Positions 19,450-29,415 of a DNA stretch of 64,000 bases are shown here, piece after piece (within the stretch, counting starts at the first letter, position 1; each line of letters starts with the position of its first letter). A program made the position numbers and the translations under genes. The DNA comes from Arion vulgaris (taxonomy: Eukaryota > Mollusca > Gastropoda > Stylommatophora > Arionidae), in the NCBI GenBank assembly GCA_020796225.1, contig CM036774.1, forward strand, positions 24,732,192-24,796,191. Direction: 5' to 3'. The notes under the pieces were generated by a model. It did no database searches, had not been told where the DNA came from, and saw only the letters and a program-made list of their open reading frames with translations.

Positions 19450-19900
19450 GGCGATAATGGATCTCCACAAATCTCTGTTGTTGGTGTTCGCTATCAAATC
19501 AGATGTTGACGCTCTACCGTGCCATGAAGTCAGGCTATCCAAAATTTTCTCTCTCTGTGTTCCCTCTGTCTCGTCTACCCTCGATTTTACCGGTTGTCAC
19601 AATGTGTTCTAAACCTCCTCATCACATGCCCGTAAAATGATGAATGCCTCTTTCTTATATTGATGATAAGCTTTCTCTGTGTCTTGATCTCATTCAACAC
19701 CTCAACATTAATCATTTTAGCAGTCCATGGATTCTCATCATTCTTCTATAAAACCACATTTCTGTGGCCCTCAGAAATTTTTCGATCTGTGTGTTCATTG
19801 TCCATGACTAGCATCCGTATGTCAGTAATGGTTCTATGTAGCACTGAATAACTCTCATTCTGAACCTCGCTGTATATAGGAGGAAATACGTTGTTATGTG
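19450..19900 (-). mobile_element. LINE-R post-RT fragment
   Basis: The minus strand reads RMRVIQCYIEPLLTYGC. The remaining sequence parallels the copy at 59600, which encodes ESWTMNTPIEKSLRATEMWF and YRRIMRILW. This is the typical region after the RT palm of a common animal LINE. Stops show decay. Confidence 0.78.
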
Positions 19901-19999
19901 CGTGTTTTGGGACCACCAGAACACGATGGGTGTTGTGGTTAATATCATGGCGGGCACCTTTACTTTCTCAATGCTTTTCCTGGTAACCACTTAAGGTTG

Positions 20000-20117
20000 C
20001 GCTGACATGAGCTCGACAGGTGGTGTTCCATTTCTTCCGAGAGATGTTGAGTCATAGGTAACATCCGGAACAAGAAGTCAATTCTTCGGCTATAGACTCT
20101 TTGAGAGCGTTAAAAAA
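20000..20117 (+). mobile_element. SINE-E 3' fragment
   Basis: GTGTTCCATTTCTTCCGAGA through AATTCTTCGGCTATAGACTC and TTTGAGAGCGTTAAAA follows the 3' third of SINE-E (compare 51080-51171), with heavy divergence. Confidence 0.55.
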
Positions 20118-20352
20118 GTTAATTGATATCATTTATAGGACTTTGCGAATTAACCCAGCTTAACGCTGTATGTGATTTTTCTATGCATTATTACGTTCAG
20201 TAGTTTGCCATTGCTTTCTGAACGGGTGGTGCCATCGTCCTTTGGTTAAAATCCACGCGAAACAATTTGCCACCAAATTGTCCGCAGCATGATTCGTAAT
20301 CAGAACGTTGGGGTTAATAGACTGAGTCACTATCCTCTAAGTCACATACGCC
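20118..20352 (-). mobile_element. SINE-H (tRNA-derived)
   Basis: Reverse of 36481-36715. It contains ACGCTGTATGTGATTTTTCT, GTAGTTTGCCATTGCTTTCT and GAACGGGTGGTGCCATCGTC, and on minus the tRNA-like head (GATTCGTAATCAGAACGTTG at its B-box position, decayed). Confidence 0.87.
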
Positions 20353-20494
20353 ACCTTGAGAGCCGAAAACTATACAACGTCCACTGTGGATTGAACCTGA
20401 ACCATGTGCTTTAGACGTGAGCTCACTAACAAGTATGCTGCACTCAATAACAATTCCCTAGCCCCTATAGACGGGTACTACGTATTAGTTACAT

Positions 20495-21840
20495 AGAACA
20501 TAAGACGAATATTTATGTAAGAGACCAAATAAACAAGCTTGCAGGTCGAGAAGTGCCACTCTTGACAATCGTGAAACGGCATAACCTTGTTTGGTTCGGG
20601 CATGTGATTAGACATATAATAGCCGTCCATCGCAAGCGATGATGACAACAATCTCAGACGTGTACTGTTGCACCTCTCTGGTGTGTGCGGAGGTGACTGT
20701 AGAGTCCAATCCTAGAACAGAATCCCCGACCACAGGTGGGGCATACATGATCAAGGTTAGACATGTGCGTGTTGTGTGCTCTGTCTTTTCGCGCTGCTCG
20801 TTTTCTCTGTCACTCAACAATACGATGATTCTCAGCTATTCGGGTTCCTCTTTGTTGTTACAGCGCCACATTTGGCGATCTTGCGCAAGGGATTCCCAGC
20901 ACGTATTGTCTATATCGAAGCATTTCAGAGACACTTTAAGAGTGTCTTTAAAGCGTTTTTCTGTCCACCAGCTAAACGTCTGCCCCTTCAAGCTCGCCAT
21001 ACATCAACTGTTTTGGGATGCGTTTATCAGGCATTCGAGCAACGTGACCGACCCATCTCAGTTGGGCTTCTGCAACAGTGTTGACGCTTGGGATCTTTAC
21101 TCTTGTGAGGACTTCGCTGTCTGGAATTTTGTCCTGCCAGTTTATTTTTAGTATTCTGCGTAGACAGCTTTGTGTGGAAATGGTTTAATTCTCTTGCGTG
21201 TCTGCTATACACTGTCCATGTCTCGCTTGCGTACAGCAGCGTGGTTAGCACTATGGCCTGGTAAGCTTTCAGCTTTGTGACTATGCTTATCCCTTCCGTT
21301 CCCACACAGTGACACGTAACCTTCCGAACGCAGCACTGGCTTTGGATATCCTATTGTGGACCTCAGAATCTATGTTTGCCGATCTGGATAGGAGGCTGCC
21401 AAGATAAGCAAAGTTGTCCGTTGACTGGAGACCTGGATGTTTAATGTTGATGACTGGATCGTAATACTGTTCTCTAGGGGCGGGTTGGAACATGACCTCT
21501 GTTTTTTTTGGTGTTAATGGTGAGACCAAACCTATCACAGGCCATTGAGAACTTGTCCATGTAAGTCTGCATTTCTTCCACAGAGTTGGTAGCGAGGGCA
21601 CAGTCATCAGCAAACAACAGATTAGACATATCTCATTCTCTAAGACTATCCTACAGAGAACAGTTGAGGGTGGAAGAAAGAAAGGAGGGCAAAGAAAATC
21701 CTGGTTTGACAACATCAAGAGCTGGTCGGGACAGAGTTTCTCCCACTTGTTCGAGAGTTGAAGACAGAGATTCATGGCGTGCTTTTTGTGCTGATGTCTC
21801 CACAGTGACACTCCTACGACCTAACGGGTTATGGGCTTTA
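20495..21840 (+). mobile_element. LINE-T C-terminus, split by LINE-S
   Basis: The left part (20495-20617) encodes DQINKLAGREVPLLTIVKRH and NLVWFGHVIRH. The right part (21632-21840) resumes with SKTILQRTVEGG and RKSWFDNIKSWSGQ and ends near CLHSDTPTT. Left and right halves join precisely across LINE-S, using one copy of its 12 bp target duplication. The fragment is truncated 5' and dead. Confidence 0.85.
20618..21619 (-). mobile_element. LINE-S, 1 kb, 5'-truncated, C2H2 end
   Basis: The minus strand starts at the RT palm: LLFADDCALA near 21600 (the FADD catalytic box). It continues with YLGSLLSRSANIDSEVHNRI and KAYQAIVLTTLLYASETWT, and a protein end with CPTCGRGFCSRIGLYSHLRT then H, a full Cys2-His2 finger with 12 residues between second Cys and first His. 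Frames shift three times. The perfect 12 bp target duplication GATTAGACATAT is at 20606-20617 and 21620-21631. Confidence 0.93.
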
Positions 21841-21853
21841 TTATTATTTATTT

Positions 21854-22063
21854 GCCCGCGTGCCCAGCGTGTTCGTAGCGCGTTGGACTACGGGTGACTA
21901 ATCCTCTGTAAGTGCGGGTTCAACTCCGCGGACTGGCAGAAAAGCTACAGGTTCCCCAGATTTACGGTGTTTGTGGCACCGAGCCGAAGGGTTACGATGT
22001 CCATGACACCGAGCCGAAGAGCTTTCAGCTCAAGTGCTTCTGGATCGGGAAAAAAAAATTAAA
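21854..22063 (+). mobile_element. SINE-D with 14 bp TSD
   Basis: Head GCCCGCGTGCCCAGCGTGTT, A box TAGCGCGTTGG, B box GGGTTCAACTCC, two GCACCGAGCCGAAG modules and end CAAGTGCTTCTGGATCGGGA with an A tail. ATTATTATTTATTT flanks it (21840-21853, 22064-22077). Confidence 0.95.
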
Positions 22064-22077
22064 ATTATTATTTATTT

Positions 22078-22845
22078 ATATAAAAATTATTTTAATAGAT
22101 AACTTTCTTTCCCTTTGTCCTTAACCTTTCCAAGTTTTCATCGTAACTATTAATAGTACAACAAATATATTTAACCCATTCGCTCTTCTGAGTCGCTATA
22201 AAGGCTTATAGTATTTATTAAGATGACGCAAAGCCACTATATTGGCTCATTTAGTATACATTGCAAAGTAAACGCGTCTGGATCAGTGGTGTATCTTAAT
22301 AATAGGAGATATGTGTGCTGCCACTTAAAATGAATATATACCCATCCTATTTAACCTATTTTCCATTTTACTTGGAACCAACTATATTCAATTACGCAAA
22401 GATAGTTATTGAACTGGATTGTAAATATTATTATGAATACTTAACAGAATAATTACTTTATTTTTATTTTCCTTCTTTCCCGACATATGTGTGCACCGCA
22501 CACTTAGCACGCATGGAGAATACGTTACTGGTCTGGATGTAAAATGAATTACGGAGTAAAAGGACTAACTAAATAGTATATTGAATGTTATTTATTACTG
22601 ATGGATCTTAAGTTATCAGTTATTAGTTATCAGTTAAATGAGGACAATCATCATATCATTCAGGACATGTTTATATTTGCCCCGATCCCAACACACCTCA
22701 ATAAATCCGTAGCTCGAGTCCAGCGGCCCAACACGCCAGTTCGATGTTGATTAATCAATCTCTTTGCATATTTTGTATGTCGTTCTTTTCGGGCTGTACG
22801 AATATCGACACACATCTCTCTCAAATCTGATCAGCGACTGTGATT
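22078..22845. other. Unassigned AT-rich sequence
   Basis: No coding segment or window-internal repeat recognised. TTAACCCATTCGCTC at 22171 resembles a piggyBac-type MITE end, but I could not find a matching right end. Confidence 0.4.
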
Positions 22846-23560
22846 CATCATCATCATCATCACCTTTCAACTCCCATCGGAGCACAGGTCTTCAACAAAC
22901 TTCTTCCATCTCTTCCTCTCTTTTCTTGCCATCCCTTCCAATTCTTTCCATGTTTTGCCTATCCTCTTTATATCCGCCTCCAGCTCTCTTCTCCAGGTCT
23001 GCCTGGCCTAGGCCTTCCCATTCTCCTCTTTCCTGCGGGTTCCAAAACAATGCCTGTCTTGCGATGCTTCCGGTCGGTCTTCTCAATGTATGTCCTATCC
23101 ATCGCCAGCGTCTCTTCCTGAGCTCTCTCTCCACTGGTATCTGCTTTGTTCTCTCCTGAGTTCCTCGTTTGTAATCTTATCATACCATCTCAGTCCCTCT
23201 ATCCTACGTAAACATCCATTTATGAAGGTCTGCAGTTTTCTTATAGTTTCCTTTGTGGTCTTCCATGTTTCCGAGCCATAGAACAGCACTGACTTCACAT
23301 TTGACTGGAAAATTCTCAGTTTTGTGTTTGTTTTGATCTCCCTTGCCTTCCATATCTTACTCAATGCAATAAAGTTCCCTCTTTGTATTCTTATCTTAAC
23401 ATCTTTGTTTGTTCCTCCTTCTGTGTCTATGTTGCTTCCAAGGTATGTGTATGATTCTACATCTTGCAGTGCTGTTTCCTCCAGCACAATCTGGTTTACA
23501 TTTGCAGCATTTATTCTCATGACCTTGGTCTTCCCCCTGTGTATTATCAAACCTGTGATT
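22846..23560 (-). mobile_element. LINE-M post-RT region with (TGA)n tail
   Basis: The longest LINE-M frame here. The minus strand gives [87 protein letters not shown] and then, after a frameshift, [20 protein letters not shown] and ALFWNPQ. It ends in GATGATGATGATGA. The RT palm itself is absent (5' truncation just downstream of FADD). Confidence 0.92.
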
Positions 23561-23574
23561 CACAACCTTGAAAC

Positions 23575-23735
23575 TCCTCTGTTCGGAACGACTCTCTCAA
23601 TGCATTAAGAATGTCATTTCGGTCCATTGCAGTTCCATCTGATATTGTAGCCATGCCATCCAATCTATCAGCTTGTTCATTACCCCTGACTCCTGCGTGC
23701 CCTGGGACACGAATGAAGTTGATTTATCTGATCCC
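23575..23735 (-). mobile_element. RNase H fragment of another LINE
   Basis: The minus strand reads FIRVPGHAGVRGNEQADRLD then RNDILNALRESFRTE. The His-Ala-Gly-Val-X-Gly-Asn-Glu-X-Ala-Asp block is the C-terminal RNase H motif. It differs in sequence from LINE-K. Confidence 0.78.
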
Positions 23736-23737
23736 TG

Positions 23738-24398
23738 TCTTTACCAGTACCTCCCCAGTACCTCCAACCAGTACCTTCAACCAGTACCTCCCCAGTACCT
23801 CCAACCAGTACCTTCAACCAGTACCTCCCCAGTACCTCCAACCAGTACCTTCAACCAGTACCTCCCCAGTACCTCCAACCAGTACCTTCAACCAGTACCT
23901 CCCCAGTACCTCCAACCAGTACCTTCAACCAGTACCTCCCCAGTACCTCCAACCAGTACCTCCAACTATTACCTCCCCAGTACCTCCAACTAGTACCTCC
24001 AACTAGTACCTCCAACTAGTACCTCCAACTAGTACCTCCAACTAGTACCTCCAACCAGTACCTCCAACCAGTACCTCCAACTAGTACCTCCAACTAGTAC
24101 CTCCAACTAATACCTCCAACTAATACCTCCAACTAATACCTCCAACTAGTACCTCCAACTAGTACCTCCAACTAGTACCTCCAACTAGTACCTCCAACTA
24201 ATACCTCCAACTAGTACCTCCAACTAGTACCTCCAACTAGTACCTCCAACTAGTACCTCCAACTAGTATCTCCAACTAATACCTCCAACTAGTACCTCCA
24301 ACTAGTACCTCCAACTAGTACCTCCAACTAGTACCTCCAACTAGTACCTCCAACCAGTACCTCCAACCAGTACCTCCAACCAGTACCTTCAACCAGTT
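23738..24398. repeat. 13 bp minisatellite (AGTACCTCCAACT)n
   Basis: About 50 units. The left third has a higher-order pattern with AGTACCTCCCC and AGTACCTTCAACC variants in a fixed order. The right part is simple with CCAACTAGT/CCAACTAAT/CCAACCAGT variants. Confidence 0.94.
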
Positions 24399-24445
24399 TC
24401 GTCTCACTACTTCTGTTCAGACTGGACGAATCATAATCGAATTCT

Positions 24446-24712
24446 CCTTCTTCTTCTTCGAGCGCTCCATATCGACCACTTATTAACCATTCTGTGTGAT
24501 TTGTATGTGATCCGAGCCTAAGAGCGATTGTACGTTGTGTCAGTTATGGGCTTATCAGTAGGCCCATCCGTTAGCACATCCGATTCCTGCGATGCTTTTT
24601 ATTTACTAGGGTAGCTTTCCTAGGTCCTGCATCAGTCGCCTCTTACGACATGCCTTGTAGGTTGCAGTGGTACTATTCTTTGCTTCCCTTGCGACCACGG
24701 AAACATACGTTC
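24446..24712 (-). mobile_element. SINE-B full-length
   Basis: Tail first: CTTCTTCTTCGAGCGCTCCA, CATATCGACC, GTGATTTGTATGTGATCCGA. Then the middle ATTTACTAGGGTAGCTTTCC and the shared head CGCCTCTTACGACATGCCTT with TACTATTCTTTGC. It is the sister of SINE-A across its whole length. Confidence 0.88.
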
Positions 24713-24721
24713 GAGTCGAAT

Positions 24722-24840
24722 TCAGGAAAGAATGAAATCAGAGACATTTCTGGTCAACCACTAAGTAAAAACTGTTATAGGAGAAGAAAATAGAGATATG
24801 TTGGGTATACTCTGAAAAGAAATGAATTATCGAATTAATA
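24722..24840 (+). mobile_element. LINE-N small fragment
   Basis: Encodes FRKEMKSETFLVNH-like sequence with GTCAACCACTAAGTAAAAAC and GATATGTTGGGTATACTCTG, corresponding to the IREMSGQPLVTTV and RYVGHTLRRN region of LINE-N. Confidence 0.7.
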
Positions 24841-24849
24841 TGTTACATA

Positions 24850-25014
24850 CAGTGGCGGCTCGCCATTAAGGGCCAGTGGGGCCAGGCTTCACTAAAAATA
24901 AGGTGTAACGTGTATTTATTATTTTATACATTAAAATATAACCTAACCGAAACCATGATTTTTCCGAAAATTTCATGTCTGGCCCCACCAACAAGAATGA
25001 TACGGCCGCCACTG
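24850..25014 (+). mobile_element. hAT-like MITE
   Basis: Ends CAGTGGCGGCTCGCCATTA and ATGATACGGCCGCCACTG. The interior (AACGTGTATTTATTATTTTA, ACCTAACCGAAACCATGATT) is shared with 10837 and 17681. The flanking octamers GTTACATA and GATTACTA agree only partly. Confidence 0.87.
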
Positions 25015-25127
25015 GATTACTACATATGTAGAAAGAGCGAGAACTGTAGCGTGCAAGCTGTTTCACTAAAAGAAATCATGCAGATACACAATGACGACAT
25101 AAGCAGAAATAATAAATTATGTTATCA

Positions 25128-25715
25128 GAATAACAATAGACGTCCATCGGAACGATGATGACAACAGCCTCTGACGTGTGCTGCTGCACTCTCTGGTGTG
25201 TGTGTGTGTGTGTGTGTGGTGTGTGGAAGTGAATGTAGAGCCTAATGCTAGAACACAATTCCCTACAACAGGTAGGGTATACATGATCAAGGCTAGAAAT
25301 GTGGTTCTGTCTTTTTTTCCGATCCAGAAGCACTTGAACTTTCAGCTCTTCGGCTCGGTGCCATGGACATCGTAACCCTTCGGTTCGGTGCCACGAACAC
25401 CGTGAATCTGGGGAACCTGTGCTTTTCTGCCAGCCCGCGGAATTGAACCCGCACTCACAGAGGCTAGTCACCCGCGGTCCAACGCGCTACGAACACGCTG
25501 GGCAGGCGGGTGGGTTCTGTCTTCAAGCTCTGCCTTGAGGATCTGTGCCTCAACGGCACGACGATTCTCAGCTATGCAAGTTCCTCTTGTGTTGTTACAG
25601 CGCCACATTTGGCGATCTTGCGCCAGGGATTCCCAGCAAGTGGTATCTACATCGAAGCATTTCAGAGACACTTTAAGAGTGTCATTATTGCGGTTTTTTT
25701 TGTGACCACCAGCAG
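25128..25715 (-). mobile_element. LINE-S 3' end, split by SINE-D
   Basis: The right piece (25513-25715) on minus encodes SLKCFDVDTTCWESLAQDRQ and MWRCNNTRG. The left piece carries the zinc-finger region and the CATCGTTCCGATGGACG end. A (GT)10 tract (25199-25218) has grown in the finger region. SINE-D sits at 25314-25512. Confidence 0.9.
25314..25512 (-). mobile_element. SINE-D nested in LINE-S, 11 bp TSD
   Basis: A perfect GGTTCTGTCTT duplication is at 25303-25313 and 25513-25523. Full structure: T run, CCGATCCAGAAGCACTTGAA, modules, B box (GGAATTGAACCCGC on plus) and head. Confidence 0.95.
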
Positions 25716-26180
25716 AACTACTAACTTATATAGAAACTAAAGATCTGACCATCAGACACAGACTCGTAAGATAGTTTCCTTACCTTACGTACAGGTAAAA
25801 GAAATCAAATACACAAATTCGTCAAACAATAAATCCACAGAAAATCAAACAATGAATACGAAGATAGATAAAAAGATAGATACATCCAATGGTCTGTAAT
25901 CATCGCCTGAAACAAACACAATGCAAACAACTTCTAGCGCACTTCAACAAACATAACAAATAAGTTCATAAGAAGATAAACCTAAAACAAAGATAAAACC
26001 ACTACAGATAAGTATGAAACTTAACTAGCAATACCCAACATTAGTTAAGTTAGATAGGTAAAGTTAGATAGAAGATATCCCTGTGTTGAAATATGGCCAT
26101 AGTACACACAGTAATGACCTCCTGGTCGACTGAACACATGTGTCAGAGCGTGTGTAGTGGAGTATGATTTAGTAACACAC
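25716..26180. other. Unassigned AT-rich sequence
   Basis: No family or coding segment recognised. Confidence 0.4.
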
Positions 26181-26582
26181 ATCATCATCATCAAATAGCT
26201 TGTCCTGAGCAGAACTTTGCCACCCCAACAGTCCTTCAGAATTTCTCTCTCTCATAGACCAGATGTCCTGCCTCTGCAGCCGTCATGTTCAGACCATCAG
26301 TTACATCCTGAATCATCTTCTCCGTGGTCTTCCTCTTCTTCTCTTTGCCGGTATGTCTCCTTCCATGATGGTCTTCTCCAGCCCTTCATTTCTTTTATAT
26401 ATGTCCAAAATATCTCAATTTTCTCTTTCTTATTTGTAGCATCAGCAGTTTTCTTTGATTTTGAGTTCTTTCTGGATAGATCTATTTGTTCTCTTCTCTG
26501 TCCAAGATATACAAGGACTCTTCTGTAACACTTATATTCAAAAGCACATATATTTTTCCACTGCTTTATTAAATGTCCATGC
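26181..26582 (-). mobile_element. LINE-U C-terminus, (GAT)n tail
   Basis: Ends in ATCATCATCATC on plus, then TAGCTTGTCCTGAGCAGAAC. On minus it parallels the 51890 copy, which encodes TEKRTNRSIQKELKIKENW and RKRKLRYFGHIKRHEG. Decayed, post-RT only. Confidence 0.82.
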
Positions 26583-26592
26583 TTACGGTAGC

Positions 26593-26846
26593 TTCTTCTT
26601 CTTGCGTTCGTTCTTTACGACCAATTTTAATCACTCTTTGTGATATGTTTGATCTTTGCCAAGAACGTGTATACGTTTGCACATTGGTTTGGTAGGCCCC
26701 TAAACGCATAGACTTCTACAGTTTAGGACATGTGCATCCGATTTCAGCCAAACCTCTTAGTTGCCTCTTACGACATGCGTGGCAGGTAACAGTGGTTCTA
26801 TTCTTTACACCCAAATTTGGGACCCGGTAACCACTCAGGCGTTTTT
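26593..26846 (-). mobile_element. SINE-A full-length with 10 bp TSD
   Basis: Tail CTTCTTCTTCTTGCGTTCGT, TACGACCAATTTTAATCACT, middle CATAGACTTCTACAGTTTAG and head CTCTTACGACATGCGTGGCA to GGTAACCACTCAGGCG. The target duplication TTACGGTAGC is at 26583-26592 and 26847-26856. Confidence 0.93.
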
Positions 26847-26921
26847 TTACGGTAGCAAATTTGAAATATTTCAGACATGAATCCAGCTGCCTTTCTTTCT
26901 TGCTTCCTATATTTTAACACC

Positions 26922-26924
26922 CTC

Positions 26925-26999
<75 letters not shown>

Positions 27000-27043
27000 A
27001 CATCTCTTCTCATACATCTCTCTCTCTCTCTCTCTCTCTCTCT
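26922..27043. repeat. (TC)n microsatellite in two blocks
   Basis: TC runs at 26922-26995 and 27020-27042, separated by a TTTTTACATC spacer. No coding meaning. Confidence 0.95.
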
Positions 27044-27146
27044 GTCAATCCCATATTTAAACATATAAAATAACTGCGCCTCTCCATTACTTCAGTAATT
27101 TGAAAACAGAAAAATACGCCCCTATTTTATTCCAAACTGTATTTTT

Positions 27147-27288
27147 CGATCAAAGAGTTCGCTTTCAGTGTCATGACATCGTAACTTCGGTTCGGTGCCA
27201 CGACACGTCTGGAATCTGTGGTTCGCCATCGCGAATTAACCCGCTACAGAGATGTACGAGTCACGCAACGAGCTGGCAGACGGGCATC
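27147..27288 (-). mobile_element. Degenerate SINE-D adjoining LINE-K
   Basis: Recognisable CATCGTAACTTCGGTTCGGT, GTGCCACGACACGTCTGGAA and GAGCTGGCAGACGGGC, with many single-base losses. With LINE-K it is bracketed by one 18 bp duplication (27129-27146, 27796-27813). Confidence 0.75.
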
Positions 27289-27795
27289 ACGCTCTCAGGG
27301 GTCGGTTGGAAACAGGTTACCCTACGATCATCATATCAGACTCGATGAATATGCTTCAACTGATTGCATCTGGAAGTATGCATGTGGAATGGGTGGACAT
27401 CATTCGGAGATCACATCTCAAGAAAATGACTTGGCTGTACACGCCTGGACATGTGGAGTGCGGGGTAACGAGCGTGCTGACTCTCTTGCAAACAATGCCC
27501 GACTCAAGTGGGCAGAAGTATGGACAGAGCCGATATCATCAATGCGGTACGTTCTCAATTATGTGACATGGGCGGGTCTCAGACACTGGAACGATTCGAG
27601 AATTAGGCGTTAAGTTGAACAGCCAGACAGTGTCGTCTTCGTGGTAGAGAGAGAGAAGATATAGTAATCAACTTCTCATGGGTACCGTGAGCAAATGGAC
27701 TTTAGGATGGCTGCTGCAGCGGAGGACAGAGCACGAATGGGAATGCCCAATATGCCGTGACGTCGATCGCATAACATAACATAACGTAACATAAC
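27289..27795 (+). mobile_element. LINE-K RNase H C-terminus
   Basis: Starts slightly further 5' than the other copies, with TIIISDSMNMLQLIASGSMH (an RNase H catalytic Asp in SDS), then KMTWLYTPGHVE, where one base is lost. NERADSLANNARLKWAEVWT, ERRYSNQ-like and the (ATAAC)n tail follow. Frames shift twice. Confidence 0.9.
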
Positions 27796-27813
27796 ATTCC
27801 AAACTGTATTTTT

Positions 27814-28250
27814 AAAACTGCGCCCCTCTCTTACTTCAACATTTCAACCCTGAAAACTGCGCCCTTTCCATTAATCAAAATTACCACAGATTCTAAATTA
27901 CATAGGGGACCCTCGCAGGAGCTACAGAGTGTGTGAACTGCCGCTGAGATCCATCTGTGTAAGAAAAAGATCGAAGCACACATGGTTACTCATCGAAGTG
28001 CAATGATGATGGTCCTATCAATCAATCAATCAATCAAATCAATTTCAACAGATAAAACAGCTGCGTCATGTCCATTACTTCCAACATTTTCACAGTGAAA
28101 ACCACGATTTACTTATCTCAAAACATTTCAATACTAAAAATTCACGCCTCGCTTCTTACTTTCAACATTTCAACACTGAAAACAGCGACTCTGTTGTTTT
28201 CAAATATCTCAACAGCTAAATACTAGGTAGCCTGTATCTATATTTCATCA
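27814..28250. repeat. Degenerate CAACATTTCAACACTGAAAA-type repeat
   Basis: Loosely spaced copies of TTACTTCAACATTTCAAC and TGAAAACTGCGCCC at 27835, 27860, 28075 and 28160, and again at 28680-28830. SINE-F tail interrupts at 27895. Looks like an old 45-55 bp satellite. Confidence 0.6.
27895..28040 (+). mobile_element. SINE-F tail module
   Basis: TTACATAGGGGACCCTCGCA, GAGATCCATCTGTGTAAGAA and GTTACTCATCGAAGTGCAAT with CAATCAATCAATCAA. Only the 3' third is present. Confidence 0.87.
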
Positions 28251-28660
28251 TCAACTAGCTTTCTTGACCAGAACTTTCCACCTAATCAGTCCTACAGATA
28301 AACACTCTCTTCCTCTCTCAATCATTCTCTCTCGTTCTTTCTCAAATCAGTTGTCACTCCTCTTCACAGTAGCTGCCCATACCATTCCTACATTTCATGA
28401 AATCTACGATTACTTGGTCTAACTCTTCATCTAATCATTTGCACAGGATAAATTCCTTCCATTGATCTTCCAGCTTTCGTGAACTCTTTATATCTCAAAC
28501 TTCAATTTAATCATTTCCTTGATAAGCATTAGCTGCAGTTTTCATTGATTTACATTTTCCTGAATAGATTTTTATCTCATTTCATCTATATTTCACATGA
28601 TAAACAGTTGCATTTTTATTCAAATTTATTAGTAGCGTTTAGCTTATCTAACATTTAATC
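28240..28660 (-). mobile_element. Heavily degraded LINE-U copy
   Basis: CATCATCAACTAGCTTTCTT through GTAGCGTTTAGCTTATCTAA follows the cleaner copy at 28864-29250 in order. It has far more substitutions and indels, and is preceded by the same 170 bp flank (compare 28070-28240 with 28680-28860). Confidence 0.65.
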
Positions 28661-28863
28661 TAAAATAAATTTCAACAGATAAACAGCTGCCCATTTCCAT
28701 TGCTTCAACATTTTCATAAAACCCACGATTTACTTATCTCAAACATTTCAATACTAAAAATTGCACCCTCGCTCTTACTTTCAACATTTCAACACTGAAA
28801 ACAGCGACCTCTGTTGTTTTTCAAATATCTCAGAGCTAAATACTAGGTAGCCTGTATCTTATA

Positions 28864-28920
28864 TTTCATCATCAACTAGCTTGTCTTGAGCAGAACTTTG
28901 CCACCCTAACAGTCCCTACG

Positions 28921-28961
<41 letters not shown>

Positions 28962-29214
28962 GGCCAGTTGTCCTGCCTCTGCAGCGATCATGCCCAAACC
29001 ATCAGCTACATCATGAATCTAGCTTATACGTGGTCTACCTCTTCTCCTCTTTGCCGGGATATCTCCTTCCATGATGGTCTTCTCCAGCTCTTCGTGTCTC
29101 TTTATACGTCCAAGATACTTCAATTTTCTCTTTCTTTTTTTGTAGCATTGGCCAGTTTTCATTGATTGTGAGTTTTTTCTGGATAGATATATCTGTTTTC
29201 TTCTCTGTCCATGA
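28864..29214 (-). mobile_element. LINE-U C-terminus
   Basis: The minus strand encodes SWTEKKTDISIQKKLTINEN and WPMLQKKKEKIEVSWTYKET. It ends in CATCATCAACTAGCTTGTCT on plus. A TC run at 28927-28956 expanded inside the tail region. It continues without stop into LINE-O sequence at 29215, giving a chimeric frame. Confidence 0.82.
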
Positions 29215-29415
29215 TATATGTTTGCTTTGTATCAATTGTATTGGAGTAGCGTTTAGCTTGCCTGTTGGTAATCTGCTTATGTGGACTGTACCCACTTATT
29301 TCCTGATGTCTTCATTTCTAAACCGGTCTATTTTTGTTACTACCAGCATTCTACGTAGATACTTCATCTCTGTCATGACTAGTTTTCGTCTGTCATTTAA
29401 TTTTAGTGTCCAGGT
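29215..29415 (-). mobile_element. LINE-O fragment
   Basis: The minus strand reads NDRRKLVMTEMKYLRRMLVV, TKIDRFRNEDIRK and then HISRLPTGKLNATPIQLIQS. It parallels 46985-47680. Confidence 0.85.

Larger units (their letters stand above)
19908..20432 (-). mobile_element. SINE-I, interrupted by SINE-E and SINE-H pieces
   Basis: The tail (19908-19993: ACACGATGGGTGTTGTGGTT, TCAATGCTTTTCCTGG) and head (20353-20432: TTGAGAGCCGAAAAC, GTGAGCTCACTAAC) are the two ends of the element seen uninterrupted at 30295-30535. The minus-strand head has GGTTCAATCC, a good B box. Confidence 0.7.

Noticed and set aside
20639..20760. C2H2 zinc finger gene
   Set aside because: The finger is the C-terminus of LINE-S. 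The same RT-plus-finger order recurs at 25128, 36831 and 49112.
22171..22400. A second piggyBac-type MITE starting TTAACCCATTCGCTC
   Set aside because: No matching inverted right end followed by TTAA could be found within the next several hundred bases.
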